A DNA stretch of 46,297 bases, taken from IMG/VR virus record IMGVR_UViG_3300025913_000060, positions 1 to 46,297 of that record; one strand, written 5' to 3'. Numbering within the stretch: the stretch's first letter is position 1; every line of letters begins with the position of its first letter. Of the stretch, positions 29,563-39,120 are shown in pieces. The stretch comes from a virus. The notes under the pieces are model-generated. The model was not told the DNA's origin. It saw only the letters and a program-made list of their open reading frames with translations, and did not search any database. A program made the position numbers and the translations under genes.

Positions 29563-31425
29563 ATGGGCGCCACCGACAGCAATGTCCGCTTCAACATCAC
29601 CGCCAATGATGCGGCGAAGCAGGCCTTCGATCAGCTCTATGGCTCGATGGAGAAGGTCAACGGATCTTTCGAGAAGCTGAAGAAGCTGACCGAGACGGCT
29701 TTCGTGGGCATCACGATCGTCGGCGTGGTCGAAGGCTTCATTCATCTCAATGAGCAGATGGACCAGATGGGCAAGGCGGCCCAGAAGATCGGCATCCCCG
29801 TCGACCAGCTTTCCAAGCTGTCCTACGCGGCCAGTCTTGCTGATGTGTCTTTCGACACGCTGCAATCGACCATCGGGAAGTTCGACAAGGGCCTGAGCGC
29901 CGCCGCGGCCACCGGCAAGGGCGACGTGGCTGATGCCCTGAAGGTCATGGGCATTTCACTGCGCGATGCCAATGGCAACTTCAAAAGCCAGATACAGGTC
30001 TTGGAAGACGCCGCGGACAAGTTTGCGTCCTACCGCGAAAGTCAGAACAAGACGGCCTTGGCCCAAGGTCTGTTCAATAAGCAGGGCGCAGAAATGTTGC
30101 CGTTGCTGAATGAAGGTGCACGCGGCATTGAAGAGGCCGGCAAGCAACTGCAGCTCTTCGGCGGGGTCATCACCCCGGAGGCGGCGCGCACCTCCAACGA
30201 ATTCCTCGACGATCTCACCAAACTGAAGACCGCCTTCACCGCTATCGCCGAACAGGTGGTTCTCAAGGTCACGCCGGGCTTCACTCATTTCCTCGACCAG
30301 CTGGTCGACTTCATGGGCAAGGGTGGAGGCGCCAAGCTGATCGCCGATGACATCATCAAGGCCTTCGATGCGCTGGGCACGGTGGCGCTCGATCTCTACA
30401 GCGTGTTCGGCAAGTTCGGCGCGCTCGTCGTCTATATTGACGACCGCATGAAGGGCGGCGACATCAATGCTCAATATGCCGAATTTGAAAAGAACCTGGC
30501 GGGCATCGACGCGCAGGTCGTCTCTGCGAAAGCTAATTTCGCGGCCTTTTATGCCACCATCGCCAATGGCATGGGCAATGCCAACCGCGAAGGCGGCATC
30601 AAGCAGGGCTGGGGCCTGAAGCCGGAAGACAAGCAGACCAAGAACGCGCCGGCCTTCGGCACCGGAATGTATACCCAGCAGATCGACCAAGTGCAGAAAC
30701 TGATCGACAAGCTGCGCGCCGAGAACGCCGAATATACCAAGGGCAATTTGCAGAAGCAGATCGACCTTGCGCTCGTGCAGGCCGGCAGCAAGGCCACCGA
30801 AAAGCAGCGAGCAACCATCACCGACCTGATCATCCAGCATGCCAAGCTGCAGGCGGCGCAGGATTCCGAGCTGCAATCCGCCGCCAACGAGATGGAGCGC
30901 ATCGGCAAGGTGACTGACCTGGTGAAGAACCAGATGGAATCCTGGCTGGACAGCATCATCGACCGCACCTTCAACCTGCGCGATGCGCTTTTCAGCGTCG
31001 CCAAGGTCCTGGCTGAAACCAGCTTCTCCAACCTCCTCACCAATGCCGTCAACGGCGGGCTCTCAGGCCATCCGCTCTATGGTGGCGGCGGCCTGAGCGG
31101 CATCCTCGGCACGGTCGGCAGCTTGCTGGGTTTCGGTGGCGCGCGGGCCGGTGGCGGCAGCGTGTCCTCGGGTTCCGCCTATCTCGTAGGCGAAAACGGC
31201 CCGGAACTGTTCGAGCCCAGTGCCTCCGGCATGATCACCCCGAACCACGAACTGGGCAGCCGCGGCGGCGGCACGGTGATCTTCCAGGTCTCGGCGCCGG
31301 GTGCGGACCGTGCGGCCATTGCCGATCTCAAGGCAACCCTGGCCAAGCTGATCAAAGACCAGGCACGCACCATCAAGAATGTGGTTTCGGCTGAAAAAGC
31401 TGCAAGCCCCGGATTTGCACGATGA
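29563..31425 (+). CDS. Tail tape measure protein
   Basis: This 620-aa protein sets tail length. The N-terminal part is helical (FNITANDAAKQAFDQLYGSM), with a hydrophobic segment FVGITIVGVVEGFIHL near 47-62. Long helices with alternating Ala/Gln/Lys follow, then a Gly-rich region (GGGGLSGILGTVGSLLGFGG). The C-terminal motif YLVGENGPELFEPSASGMI is widespread in tape measures. By the usual 0.15 nm per residue the tail would be about 90 nm; that estimate is inference. It overlaps the next gene by 4 bp. Confidence 0.93.
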   Translation: MGATDSNVRFNITANDAAKQAFDQLYGSMEKVNGSFEKLKKLTETAFVGITIVGVVEGFIHLNEQMDQMGKAAQKIGIPVDQLSKLSYAASLADVSFDTLQSTIGKFDKGLSAAAATGKGDVADALKVMGISLRDANGNFKSQIQVLEDAADKFASYRESQNKTALAQGLFNKQGAEMLPLLNEGARGIEEAGKQLQLFGGVITPEAARTSNEFLDDLTKLKTAFTAIAEQVVLKVTPGFTHFLDQLVDFMGKGGGAKLIADDIIKAFDALGTVALDLYSVFGKFGALVVYIDDRMKGGDINAQYAEFEKNLAGIDAQVVSAKANFAAFYATIANGMGNANREGGIKQGWGLKPEDKQTKNAPAFGTGMYTQQIDQVQKLIDKLRAENAEYTKGNLQKQIDLALVQAGSKATEKQRATITDLIIQHAKLQAAQDSELQSAANEMERIGKVTDLVKNQMESWLDSIIDRTFNLRDALFSVAKVLAETSFSNLLTNAVNGGLSGHPLYGGGGLSGILGTVGSLLGFGGARAGGGSVSSGSAYLVGENGPELFEPSASGMITPNHELGSRGGGTVIFQVSAPGADRAAIADLKATLAKLIKDQARTIKNVVSAEKAASPGFAR

Positions 31426-32093
31426 GTATCGTCTATGACTGGCCGCGCGATCTGGTCTTCCGGCCCAAAAGTGCCAAGATGCGCCCGGTGCCGATCGGCC
31501 GTTATTCGCGTTCGCCCTTCAGCGGGTCGTCAAATTCCATCCACCTGCAGCATGTCTGGCAGGCCGATTTCAGCTTCAACGCCCGCAAGATTGCCGATGG
31601 CCTGAGCATTCAGGGTTTCATCGACCGCCTCGAAAGCGGCAACAATCCGGTGCGGATTTTTGATCCGTCACGCCTCGCGCCTATCCTGCTGGCGTCCACA
31701 CAATATGGCTTCAGCGACGGGACGTTCTTCACCGATGGGACCGGCTTCACCGACGGTTACAATGGCAGTGTGGCAGTGGCGGCGGCGAAGGGCGCCTCCT
31801 ACATCGTCATTCAGGGCCTCCCTGCCTCACGGGATGTGTTCAAATGCAATGACCTGGTCGGCATCAACGGCTATCTGTACGAGACCAAGTTCGACATGAG
31901 CTCGAATGCAACCGGACAGGTGGGCCTTTCGATACGCCCCAACCTGAGGGCGGGCATTGCCGTAGGGGATGTAGTCACCACGGTTTTTCCGACCTGCGAA
32001 ATGATCCTGCTCAATCCAGCCGAGGCCACGATTGAGCGCGATGGGCCCAACACCCTGCCCTTCACCCTGTCCTTTGTGGAAAACATCAAGTGA
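31422..32093 (+). CDS. Distal tail protein
   Basis: This 223-aa protein is predicted to be beta-rich. It has YDWPRDLVFRPKSAKMRPVP at the start, DFSFNARKIADGLSIQGFI and a C-terminal FTLSFVENIK. Position between tape measure and the next baseplate gene is that of distal tail/minor tail proteins (lambda gpM/gpL region). No enzyme motif is seen. Overlaps of 4 bp on both sides show tight coupling. Confidence 0.72.
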   Translation: MSIVYDWPRDLVFRPKSAKMRPVPIGRYSRSPFSGSSNSIHLQHVWQADFSFNARKIADGLSIQGFIDRLESGNNPVRIFDPSRLAPILLASTQYGFSDGTFFTDGTGFTDGYNGSVAVAAAKGASYIVIQGLPASRDVFKCNDLVGINGYLYETKFDMSSNATGQVGLSIRPNLRAGIAVGDVVTTVFPTCEMILLNPAEATIERDGPNTLPFTLSFVENIK

Positions 32094-32656
32094 AGACGCT
32101 CACCAACGCGGTGCTGGCCCAGCTGCGCAAGCGCGAAACCCGTGCGGCCATCCTGTGCGAGCTCGACCTGCCGGGCGGCGCCATTGAGCGACTCTGGAGC
32201 GGCGCCGGCACGCTCACCTGGAATGGCAATCCCTATTACGGCCTCGGCAAGCTGGGCAAGATTTCTGGAGCAGGCGAGACGGCGGAGATCCGCACCACCG
32301 AGACCACCTATCAGCTTTCGGGCATTGTCGATGCCGAGGCACTCAACAATTTCATCCTCAATCCGGTGCGCAACGGTGTGGCCACCGCCTGGCTGGCCTT
32401 CCTCGATGAGGATGAGCAGGTCATTGCCAATCCCGTCATCATTGACCAGTCGATCCTCGACACGGCCGCCGTGCTAGAAGGTGAAGACGGCACCTCGACG
32501 CTCGCCTTGCGGGGCACCTCCGACATTTTCGACATGAAGCGCCCGCGCGGCCGCTACGTGTCGAACGAACAGCAACAGGCAGACTATCCTGGCGATACCG
32601 GTATGGACCGCGTGCCGGGCCTTGCCAACCGGACGGTTTCATGGACGCGCATCTGA
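32090..32656 (+). CDS. Minor tail/baseplate protein
   Basis: This 188-aa protein uses a GTG start that overlaps the previous stop (GTGA). It reads KTLTNAVLAQLRKRETRAAI, then LCELDLPGG and LTWNGNPYYGLGKLGKISG, like the N-terminal domain of phage hub proteins (DUF2163-like pattern). The C-terminal part has STLALRGTSDIFDMKRPRGR and QADYPGDTGMDRVPG, a motif frequent in this class of tail-tip proteins. It overlaps the next gene by 16 bp. Confidence 0.75.
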   Translation: MKTLTNAVLAQLRKRETRAAILCELDLPGGAIERLWSGAGTLTWNGNPYYGLGKLGKISGAGETAEIRTTETTYQLSGIVDAEALNNFILNPVRNGVATAWLAFLDEDEQVIANPVIIDQSILDTAAVLEGEDGTSTLALRGTSDIFDMKRPRGRYVSNEQQQADYPGDTGMDRVPGLANRTVSWTRI

Positions 32657-33045
32657 TCAATACGGCGATCGAGGCCGCCACCAAGCCCGGTGCAAAATTC
32701 ACCTGGGGCACCGACGACTGCTGCACCTTCGTGTGCGACGTGGTGGAGAAGCAGACCGGGCTGGATCTCATGGCTTCGCTGCGCGGTCGATACACGACTC
32801 CGGGCGAAGCTGAAGCGCTGTGGGCCACAGATGGCGGTCTTGTGCCGCTGATCCAGCGCCTCGCCGCCGAACATCATCTCTTGTCCGTGGCCTTTCCATT
32901 CACCGGGGCGGATCTTGGCATCGTGGCAACGCCCAATGGCCCGGCGCTGGCTGTGTTTCTCGACAACGCCTTCTACGGCCGCACTGAAGACGGCGCGGCG
33001 CGCCTGCCGGCCCGCATGGGCGTGCTGGCTTGGAGGCTTCCGTAA
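32641..33045 (+). CDS. DUF6950 (NlpC/P60-like) tail protein
   Basis: This 134-aa protein has the pattern F-x-W-G-x-x-D-C-C-T-F at 22-32 (FTWGTDDCCTF). The Cys is placed as in NlpC/P60-type peptidases of lambda gpK type. A long helix and a late strand, DLGIVATPNGPALAVFL, follow. It may cut peptidoglycan during DNA entry or serve structurally if inactive. The last base overlaps the next ATG (TAATG). Confidence 0.82.
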   Translation: MDAHLINTAIEAATKPGAKFTWGTDDCCTFVCDVVEKQTGLDLMASLRGRYTTPGEAEALWATDGGLVPLIQRLAAEHHLLSVAFPFTGADLGIVATPNGPALAVFLDNAFYGRTEDGAARLPARMGVLAWRLP

Positions 33046-34514
33046 TGCCGGCGCTGGTTCCAGCCGCCGGTGTGCTCGGCAGCATTCTCTCGACCACCAT
33101 CATCGGCTCGGTGACGGTCGGCCAGGTGGCTCTGACGGTGGGCCTGTCCGGTGCAGCCTATCTGCTCAATTCGGCCAACCAGAATACCGGGGGGCGTGTC
33201 GCTGATGCCGGCATCAAGCAGACGCTGCAGGATTCCATCTATGACGAGCGGCTGATCTATGGCCGCGCCATGATTGGTGGCCGCATTCTCTTCTACGAAG
33301 TGAAGCCGCCTTATCTCTACGTCATGCTCGAAATCGCCAGCCACGAGATCGATGGCATCGAGCAGGTGCAGATCAACGGCAACGTCGTGACCTTCGATAA
33401 TACCGGGGCGGCCAACAGCGCGAACTTCGTCAACGGCACCACGCCTTACGTCTATATGAGCGTTCGCAAGGGTGCGGCCGGGCAGGCGATTGATCCGATC
33501 CTTGCGGCGGATTTCGCCGAACTGCCTTCCACCTATCGCCAGCAGGGCCATGCCTGCGTGGTGATGAAGTGCTACTACGGCTCGTCGGCTGACGATCACA
33601 ACAAGTGGTGGGGCTCCAGCTTCCCGACCTTCCTGTTTCTCGTGCGCGGGATGAAAGCGCTTGATCCGCGTGATCCCACGCAGTCAGTCAGTGATCCGAC
33701 CACCTGGAAGTGGACGAACAACGCCTCGATCTGCATCGCGCATTTCCTGACCTATGCCCGCGGCATGAACCGGGCGTGGAGCGTGGTCGATATCGACAGC
33801 CTGAAGGCGGCGGCCAACCATGATGACGAGGGCATCAGCCTTGCCTCCGGTGGTGTGGAAAGGCGCTACTCGATCAATGGCGTGATTAATCCGAATTCGG
33901 CGCCGGGCGACATTTTGCAGACCATGCTTACCGCCAATGTGGGAGACCTGATCTGGTCGAATGGCGTTTACAAGATTTATTCGGGCGTGGCGAAAGACCC
34001 GGTCTGGACCCTCAATGACGACAGCGCCCGCGGCGACATGGAGGTCCGTGTCACCCGCGACCGCGCCTCGCTGATCAATCTCGTGCGCACGACCTTCTAT
34101 GCCAGCGACCGGGAATACCAGTCCAGCAATGGTCCCGTGATCCAGAATGCCGCCTATGCGGCAGCCGACGGCGAAGCCCACGAAACCACTTTGGACCTGC
34201 CGTTCACCTCGACCGCCACCATGGCGCAGCGGATTGCCAAGATCACGCTGGAGCGCTCGCGCTACGGCAAGCAAATCACCCGGCGCGAGAACATCCAGGC
34301 GCTCCGCCTCGATGCGGCCGATATCGTGAATATCGAGGTCGCCCATCTCTCCGCCCTCGGCGGCATCTTCAAGGCCAACAGTTTGGCTTTCGATCCCGAC
34401 ACATTCGAGGTCGAAATCATCGCGGAAGAATTCAATCCGGCCATCTACGCATGGTCGGTTGCTGACGAACAGCCCTTCACCCTGGCTCCGGCCACCCTTG
34501 CAGGCACCAACTAG
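33045..34514 (+). CDS. Tail tip/host-specificity protein (gpJ-like)
   Basis: This 489-aa tail-tip protein starts with a hydrophobic, Gly/Ala-rich region that includes GSILSTTIIGSVTVGQVALT, typical of gpJ-like N-termini. It has VADAGIKQTLQDSIYDERLI YG-type segments, WKWTNNASICIAHFLTYARG, and a hub-like middle (SINGVINPNSAPGDILQTML). The C-terminal region (QRIAKITLERSRYGKQITRR) is common to phage-tail_3 proteins. It probably contacts the receptor together with the downstream fibres. It is shorter than lambda gpJ because the fibres are separate genes. Confidence 0.86.
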   Translation: MPALVPAAGVLGSILSTTIIGSVTVGQVALTVGLSGAAYLLNSANQNTGGRVADAGIKQTLQDSIYDERLIYGRAMIGGRILFYEVKPPYLYVMLEIASHEIDGIEQVQINGNVVTFDNTGAANSANFVNGTTPYVYMSVRKGAAGQAIDPILAADFAELPSTYRQQGHACVVMKCYYGSSADDHNKWWGSSFPTFLFLVRGMKALDPRDPTQSVSDPTTWKWTNNASICIAHFLTYARGMNRAWSVVDIDSLKAAANHDDEGISLASGGVERRYSINGVINPNSAPGDILQTMLTANVGDLIWSNGVYKIYSGVAKDPVWTLNDDSARGDMEVRVTRDRASLINLVRTTFYASDREYQSSNGPVIQNAAYAAADGEAHETTLDLPFTSTATMAQRIAKITLERSRYGKQITRRENIQALRLDAADIVNIEVAHLSALGGIFKANSLAFDPDTFEVEIIAEEFNPAIYAWSVADEQPFTLAPATLAGTN

Positions 34515-34522
34515 GCGCGCTC

Positions 34523-35773
34523 ATGCCCACACCGAATTCAAGTTTCAGGTCTGTTCTGGGCAATGCCAGTGCGGTGTCGGCGGCCGCCTTGCTGGCGGCC
34601 ATCGAAACCAATCTGCCCTATGTGGTGCCAGACGGGTCAAACCCCACTTCGCTCACGCCCGGCAGCATCACCTATATTCTCTATGGCGGACGCCTGTTCC
34701 GCTATGACGCGGCGGATTCCACCACGGCCAATGACGGCGTCACCTGCATCGTCACTGCGGACAGCAAGCGCTTCAAGGCCGATGGCTATGGCGGCTCGCT
34801 GATCCGCTGGTTCTCCACCCAGTCGAAAACCATCACTGCGCCGCCTGGATCGCCCACCATTGGCCAGAACTGGATCGTGGCCGCGGGCGGCACCGGCGCA
34901 TGGGCCGGCAAAGACACCCAGATCGCCACATGGTCGGCGCGCGGCTGGCTGTTCACTGCGCCCAACACCAACGACATCGCGCTTAACGCCGCGGATTCGC
35001 AGCTCTACTATTTCAATGCCAGCAATGTGTGGACGGCAGGCCTGCCCGGTTCCACCTTCGGCAACGACATCATCTCGCCGCGCTCGCTGAAATATGCGAA
35101 ATTCGGCCTCTCGGTGATCAACCAGACTACCACGGCCCCGCCGGGCTCGCCCTCCGATGGCGATGCCTATGTGATCGGGGCTTCAGCCACGGGCGCATGG
35201 ACCGGCAAAGACAGGCAGATTGCCATCTATGAGGTAAGCGCTTGGCAGTATTACGCGCCCTATAACGGCGCCGAAGTCTATGACGCCAATCTCGGCGCCA
35301 ACATCATCTACCGCACCACGTCCAACACCTGGACGCAGCAATCGGGCTATGCCTCCATCCAGATCGGCTCGAAGAGCGGCAATCTCACCGCTACACCGAA
35401 CTATGCCTATTCGACTGGCACCGCGCCCACCACCAGCAACACCACCTCGGCGCAGCTGGCCACCTATGCCGCCAAGAAAGCTGGCGCCACGCTGGAAGTG
35501 GAGGTCGATGTCCAGTCCTTCACCGGCCAGGCTGCATCGAATTCGGTGTTCTCGCTGGGCGTGTTCATCGATGGCGCGGCGTCGGCCGCCGACTGGACCG
35601 CCTTCGCGCCCATGACCGGTGCCGCCGCGCTCTATGCGGGCGGGATCGTCAAATTCTACATCACTGCGCCGAATGATACGTCGAACCACACTTATACAGT
35701 GCGCTATGGCGCGGGCGCAGCCTCGGTCGTGGGCCTGTTCGGCGTGCGCATCGTCATCAGGGAACTGGCATAA
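34523..35773 (+). CDS. Tail fibre protein with two DUF2793-like modules
   Basis: This 416-aa protein has an N-terminal attachment part (1-95) ending in YDAADSTTANDGVTCIV. Two DUF2793-like modules follow: TITAPPGSPTIGQNWIVAAG with GAWAGKDTQIATWSARGW (about 106-150), and TTTAPPGSPSDGDAYVIGAS with GAWTGKDRQIAIYEVSAW (about 206-245). The C-terminal domain (290-416) is a beta-rich Thr/Ser/Ala region that may bind the host surface. It overlaps the next gene by one base. Confidence 0.83.
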   Translation: MPTPNSSFRSVLGNASAVSAAALLAAIETNLPYVVPDGSNPTSLTPGSITYILYGGRLFRYDAADSTTANDGVTCIVTADSKRFKADGYGGSLIRWFSTQSKTITAPPGSPTIGQNWIVAAGGTGAWAGKDTQIATWSARGWLFTAPNTNDIALNAADSQLYYFNASNVWTAGLPGSTFGNDIISPRSLKYAKFGLSVINQTTTAPPGSPSDGDAYVIGASATGAWTGKDRQIAIYEVSAWQYYAPYNGAEVYDANLGANIIYRTTSNTWTQQSGYASIQIGSKSGNLTATPNYAYSTGTAPTTSNTTSAQLATYAAKKAGATLEVEVDVQSFTGQAASNSVFSLGVFIDGAASAADWTAFAPMTGAAALYAGGIVKFYITAPNDTSNHTYTVRYGAGAASVVGLFGVRIVIRELA

Positions 35774-36333
35774 TGGCACATCCGATTGACTCTGCCTTCG
35801 TCAATAACGTGCCACCCAACAAGGCCGACATCCGCGCTCTTGGCCGCAAGCTGATCTACAATTTCGACGATGTGGCGACCTTCCGCACCTATGACTTGGA
35901 TAACACCAAGACTGTGGCGGTCGCCGGCACGCTCTACAATTATGACAGCACCGATCTCACCACAGCGGACGATGGCATCACCTGCATTGTGGATCTCGCT
36001 GGCCGCCGCTTCAAGAAAGCCACGGTCACCGCATCGGTCAATGGCAATACTTTCTTCCGCCAGACTGCTTTGGCGGGCGGTGCCAATGCATTGCAGGTCA
36101 CCACCGACGGCACGATGCCCGGCCTTACCTCAACGCCGTCCTTCGTGCTGGTCACGCCATCTGCCAACAATACAGGCGCGACGACGATCAAGTTCAACGG
36201 CGGCACCACGCTCAATCTGATCGGCGCCGATGGCAACGCTTTGGCTGCCGACAACCTCATTGCTGGCCGCACTTATTGGCTCGCCGTCACCTCCACCAAT
36301 GCAACCATCCTGATGTCCGGTGCCACATGGTAA
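35773..36333 (+). CDS. Tail fibre-associated protein
   Basis: This 186-aa protein shares a module with the preceding fibre. Its YDSTDLTTADDGITCIVDLAG parallels YDAADSTTANDGVTCIVTAD there, with a RRFKK/KRFKA follow-up. The C-terminal half is beta-rich (PSANNTGATTIKFNGGTTLN, then GRTYWLAVTSTNATILM), as in trimeric fibre proteins. Probably a structural fibre element. Its end overlaps the next start by 7 bp. Confidence 0.72.
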   Translation: MAHPIDSAFVNNVPPNKADIRALGRKLIYNFDDVATFRTYDLDNTKTVAVAGTLYNYDSTDLTTADDGITCIVDLAGRRFKKATVTASVNGNTFFRQTALAGGANALQVTTDGTMPGLTSTPSFVLVTPSANNTGATTIKFNGGTTLNLIGADGNALAADNLIAGRTYWLAVTSTNATILMSGATW

Positions 36334-38306
36334 AACACCTTCGCCTCTTCGCCTTCCTGCTGGCCGCTTATGCGGCCTTTTCTTTGGGGCTGGCGTATGC
36401 CGACACGCCCACGCTCAATGGCGCTACGCCCGCGAGCGGCTCTGCCACCGGCGACATCAAGAAGGATGGCGATCTTGAATATGGCGAACTGTACCGCCGC
36501 GCCTGCATCCAGAATGTGACGGTCGGCGGCTCGGCAAACGCCATCCAAATCACCTCGCCATCAGTGCCAGTGACGGTGCTGACCAACGGGCTTTGCGTCA
36601 AGGCCATTCTGACCAGCTCGATCACCACGGCCGCCACTTTCCAGCTCGACGGCCTCACGGCCAAGTCCCTGCGCAAGCAGGATGGCACGGCCGCCGGCAG
36701 CGGCGATGCAAATTCCGGCATCTTGATGGAATTCGACTATGTCAGCTCGGACAATTCCGGCGCAGGCGGCTGGCGCATTCTCGATCCAGTCGCTACAGGC
36801 GGCGGCGGCCCATCTCTTCCCGTCTCGATCGCCAATGGTGGCACGGCGCAAACCACTGCACCGCTGGCCCGCAGCAGCTCCGGCCTGAACATCGATGCGG
36901 CCACCGGGCATGGCGACAGTAATTACACCATACTCGCCACCGACCGCGCTGTTCTCACCAATGCCGCATTCACTGCGCCCCGTACATGGACACTGCCTGC
37001 AGCCAGCGGCGTCAATGCCGGACAGCACCTGATCATCGCCGATGCGCAGGGCACGGTTACGGGCACGAATACGCTCACCGTGTCGCGTGCCGGCAGCGAC
37101 ACGATCAATGGCGGCACGACCGTCGTCCTGAACTCCGCCAACGGCTATGTTGATCTCGTCTCGGATGGCACCAGCAAATGGGCCTATGCCCCTGCGGGCG
37201 GCGGTGGCGGCTCGGGCACCGTCACCAGCATCACGATCTCCGCCGGCACGGGGATAACGATCAGCGGCACCTGCTCGATCACCACGTCGGGCACCTGCAC
37301 GATTGCGCTCACCAATACCGCCACCACTGTCAACGGTCAGACCTGCACACTGGGCTCGACCTGCACGGTCACTGTGGCGATCTCGACCGGTGTTACCGGC
37401 CTGGGCGCCGGCGTTGCAACTCCACTTGGTATTGCGCCGGGTTCCACCGGAAGCTTCACCAAGCAGAATGGCGCGATCACCAACGGCAACTGCCTGCAGT
37501 GGTCGGCCTCGGGCGTGCAGGATGCCGGCGCTGCCTGTGGCAGTGGTGGCGGTGAGGTCACCTTCACCAGCACCACGGCTGTTTCTGCCGCAGGCACCAC
37601 GCAGGGCACGGCGACTGCACTTACCTCGAGCTCGCACTTCCAGCTTTGGGAAGTCACAACGGCCACCGGCAACCAGGGCGTGAAGCTGCCCACATCGGCG
37701 GCGTCCTATCGCGGCTCGGTGGCCAATAATACCGGCGCGGTCATCAAGGTTTATCCCGCCGGCTCCGGCACGATCAACGGCGCCAGCTATATTCAACTCG
37801 CGCCTGGCGGCGTGGCGATCCTTCTCGCCAAGGATGCCTCGGATAACTGGTATGTCGAAGGCAGCGATGGATGGGTTTATTGCTACAAGCCCAGCGATAA
37901 TGCGATCGCCAGCAACACGACGCTGACATCCGATCCTGATCTTCAGTTCTCGATGGCCGCGAGCACAAACTATGAGATCGAGGCATATGTCTACGCCTTC
38001 AGCCCCACGCTCGCCGGTTTCAAGCTGGGCGACACCGGGCCTGCTTCGCCAAACCGTGTCATCAACGGGATTTTCGGCGCCTATCACACCACGCCGGCCA
38101 CGATCATGAACATCGGCACGGCCTATGGCTCGCTGTTTGCCAACAACTCGGCCACCAACTCGCCGTTCTTCGTGAGATACACCAATTACGTGCGCAATGG
38201 CTCGAACAGCGGCACCTTTGCGCTGCAATTCGCCCAGTCGGCGTCGAACGCCACAGCCACCACCTTCTATGCTTCATCTTGGCTCCGTTACAGGGTGCGC
38301 CCATGA
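36327..38306 (+). CDS. Large Thr/Gly/Ser-rich tail fibre-like protein with signal peptide
   Basis: This 659-aa protein begins with what looks like a cleavable signal peptide: MVKHLR, a hydrophobic core at 7-22, and AYA|DT at 23-26. The mature part is repetitive and beta-rich, with many T-I-T/S-G-T strings (TISAGTGITISGTCSITTSG) and paired cysteines (CSI, CTI, CTLGSTCTV). It ends in a compact domain (NSPFFVRYTNYVRNGSNSGT). Its place in the fibre cluster suggests a receptor-binding or collar fibre. The export signal is odd for a virion protein. The start at 36327 overlaps the upstream stop. Confidence 0.75.
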   Translation: MVKHLRLFAFLLAAYAAFSLGLAYADTPTLNGATPASGSATGDIKKDGDLEYGELYRRACIQNVTVGGSANAIQITSPSVPVTVLTNGLCVKAILTSSITTAATFQLDGLTAKSLRKQDGTAAGSGDANSGILMEFDYVSSDNSGAGGWRILDPVATGGGGPSLPVSIANGGTAQTTAPLARSSSGLNIDAATGHGDSNYTILATDRAVLTNAAFTAPRTWTLPAASGVNAGQHLIIADAQGTVTGTNTLTVSRAGSDTINGGTTVVLNSANGYVDLVSDGTSKWAYAPAGGGGGSGTVTSITISAGTGITISGTCSITTSGTCTIALTNTATTVNGQTCTLGSTCTVTVAISTGVTGLGAGVATPLGIAPGSTGSFTKQNGAITNGNCLQWSASGVQDAGAACGSGGGEVTFTSTTAVSAAGTTQGTATALTSSSHFQLWEVTTATGNQGVKLPTSAASYRGSVANNTGAVIKVYPAGSGTINGASYIQLAPGGVAILLAKDASDNWYVEGSDGWVYCYKPSDNAIASNTTLTSDPDLQFSMAASTNYEIEAYVYAFSPTLAGFKLGDTGPASPNRVINGIFGAYHTTPATIMNIGTAYGSLFANNSATNSPFFVRYTNYVRNGSNSGTFALQFAQSASNATATTFYASSWLRYRVRP

Positions 38307-38725
38307 CCATGTCTGCCATCATATCGCGCACCAATGACTGCGTGATCAACGTGCTCGATCTCAATCCGACCGATCATCTGCCGGACGATGTCTATGCGAT
38401 TGCGTCGGACGCGGCGAAGATCGGCGACAAGTATGACCAGGCCACCGGCACCTTCAGCGCGCCGCCGGCCCCGCCGCCTGTCTCGCAGGTGCCGCAGGAA
38501 GTCTCTGCCGCGCAGGCCAAGGTGGCCCTGCACAATGCCGGGCTGCTCGATGCCATCCAGACCTATGTTGATGCCAGCACCGATCCCACGCTGAAGATCG
38601 CCTGGGCAAGCGCCAGCGCCTTCCGCCGTGACGGGCTGCTGGTCACCCAGCTGGCACCACAGTTCAATCTTGATGCCGCCGCGCTCGATGCGCTGTTCAC
38701 CGCCGCCGGCGCCATTCAACTCTGA
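38303..38725 (+). CDS. Tail fibre assembly/chaperone-like small protein
   Basis: This 140-aa protein has the layout of small fibre-associated proteins: D-Q-A-T-G-x-F-x-A-P-P (YDQATGTFSAPPAPPPVSQV) followed by a helical domain (VSAAQAKVALHNAGLLDAIQ). This pattern occurs in many phages next to fibre genes. It overlaps the fibre gene stop by 4 bp. Chaperone versus structural role cannot be decided. Confidence 0.7.
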   Translation: MTMSAIISRTNDCVINVLDLNPTDHLPDDVYAIASDAAKIGDKYDQATGTFSAPPAPPPVSQVPQEVSAAQAKVALHNAGLLDAIQTYVDASTDPTLKIAWASASAFRRDGLLVTQLAPQFNLDAAALDALFTAAGAIQL

Positions 38726-38731
38726 GGCCCC

Positions 38732-39100
38732 ATGTCTGCCTTTACCCTGCCGCTGGAGCTTTCGCCCGGCGATGAAGATGATTTGTGGCGCACCACGCGC
38801 CCACTGCCTTACGAGATCGGTCGCAAGGGCTCGGGCCTGCTGGTCGCCGTGCCGGAAGGATTCGCGACGGATCTCGGCAGCGTGCCGGCCGTCTTCCGCT
38901 GGCTGATCAATCCGGCGGATGCGTACTGTGCCGCCGCCTTCGTGCTGCATGACTTCCTCTGCGCCGATCTCGCCTTCACCCGCACGGTCACCGATGCCGT
39001 GCTGTTCGAGGCCCTGATCGCGCTCGGCGTGCCGCTGTGGAAGGCGCGCGTCATTCATTTCGGTGTGTCGGCGTTTCGTATCTTTCGCGGCCGGATTTGA
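38732..39100 (+). CDS. DUF1353 family protein
   Basis: This 122-aa protein has the family motif VPEGFATDLGSVPAVFRWL (about 40-58), followed by AFVLHDFLCADL with conserved His-Asp. DUF1353 proteins are common between tail and lysis genes of siphoviruses. The conserved D, H and D hint at a metal or catalytic site, but function is not established. It is 6 bp after the previous gene. Confidence 0.88.
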   Translation: MSAFTLPLELSPGDEDDLWRTTRPLPYEIGRKGSGLLVAVPEGFATDLGSVPAVFRWLINPADAYCAAAFVLHDFLCADLAFTRTVTDAVLFEALIALGVPLWKARVIHFGVSAFRIFRGRI

Positions 39101-39120
39101 AAGGAACTGAAGGACGGGTC

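Noticed and set aside
36561-38228. A 555-codon minus-strand frame opposite the fibre gene
   Set aside because: Antisense to a repetitive Thr/Gly-rich protein; the apparent frame arises from the skewed third-position GC.
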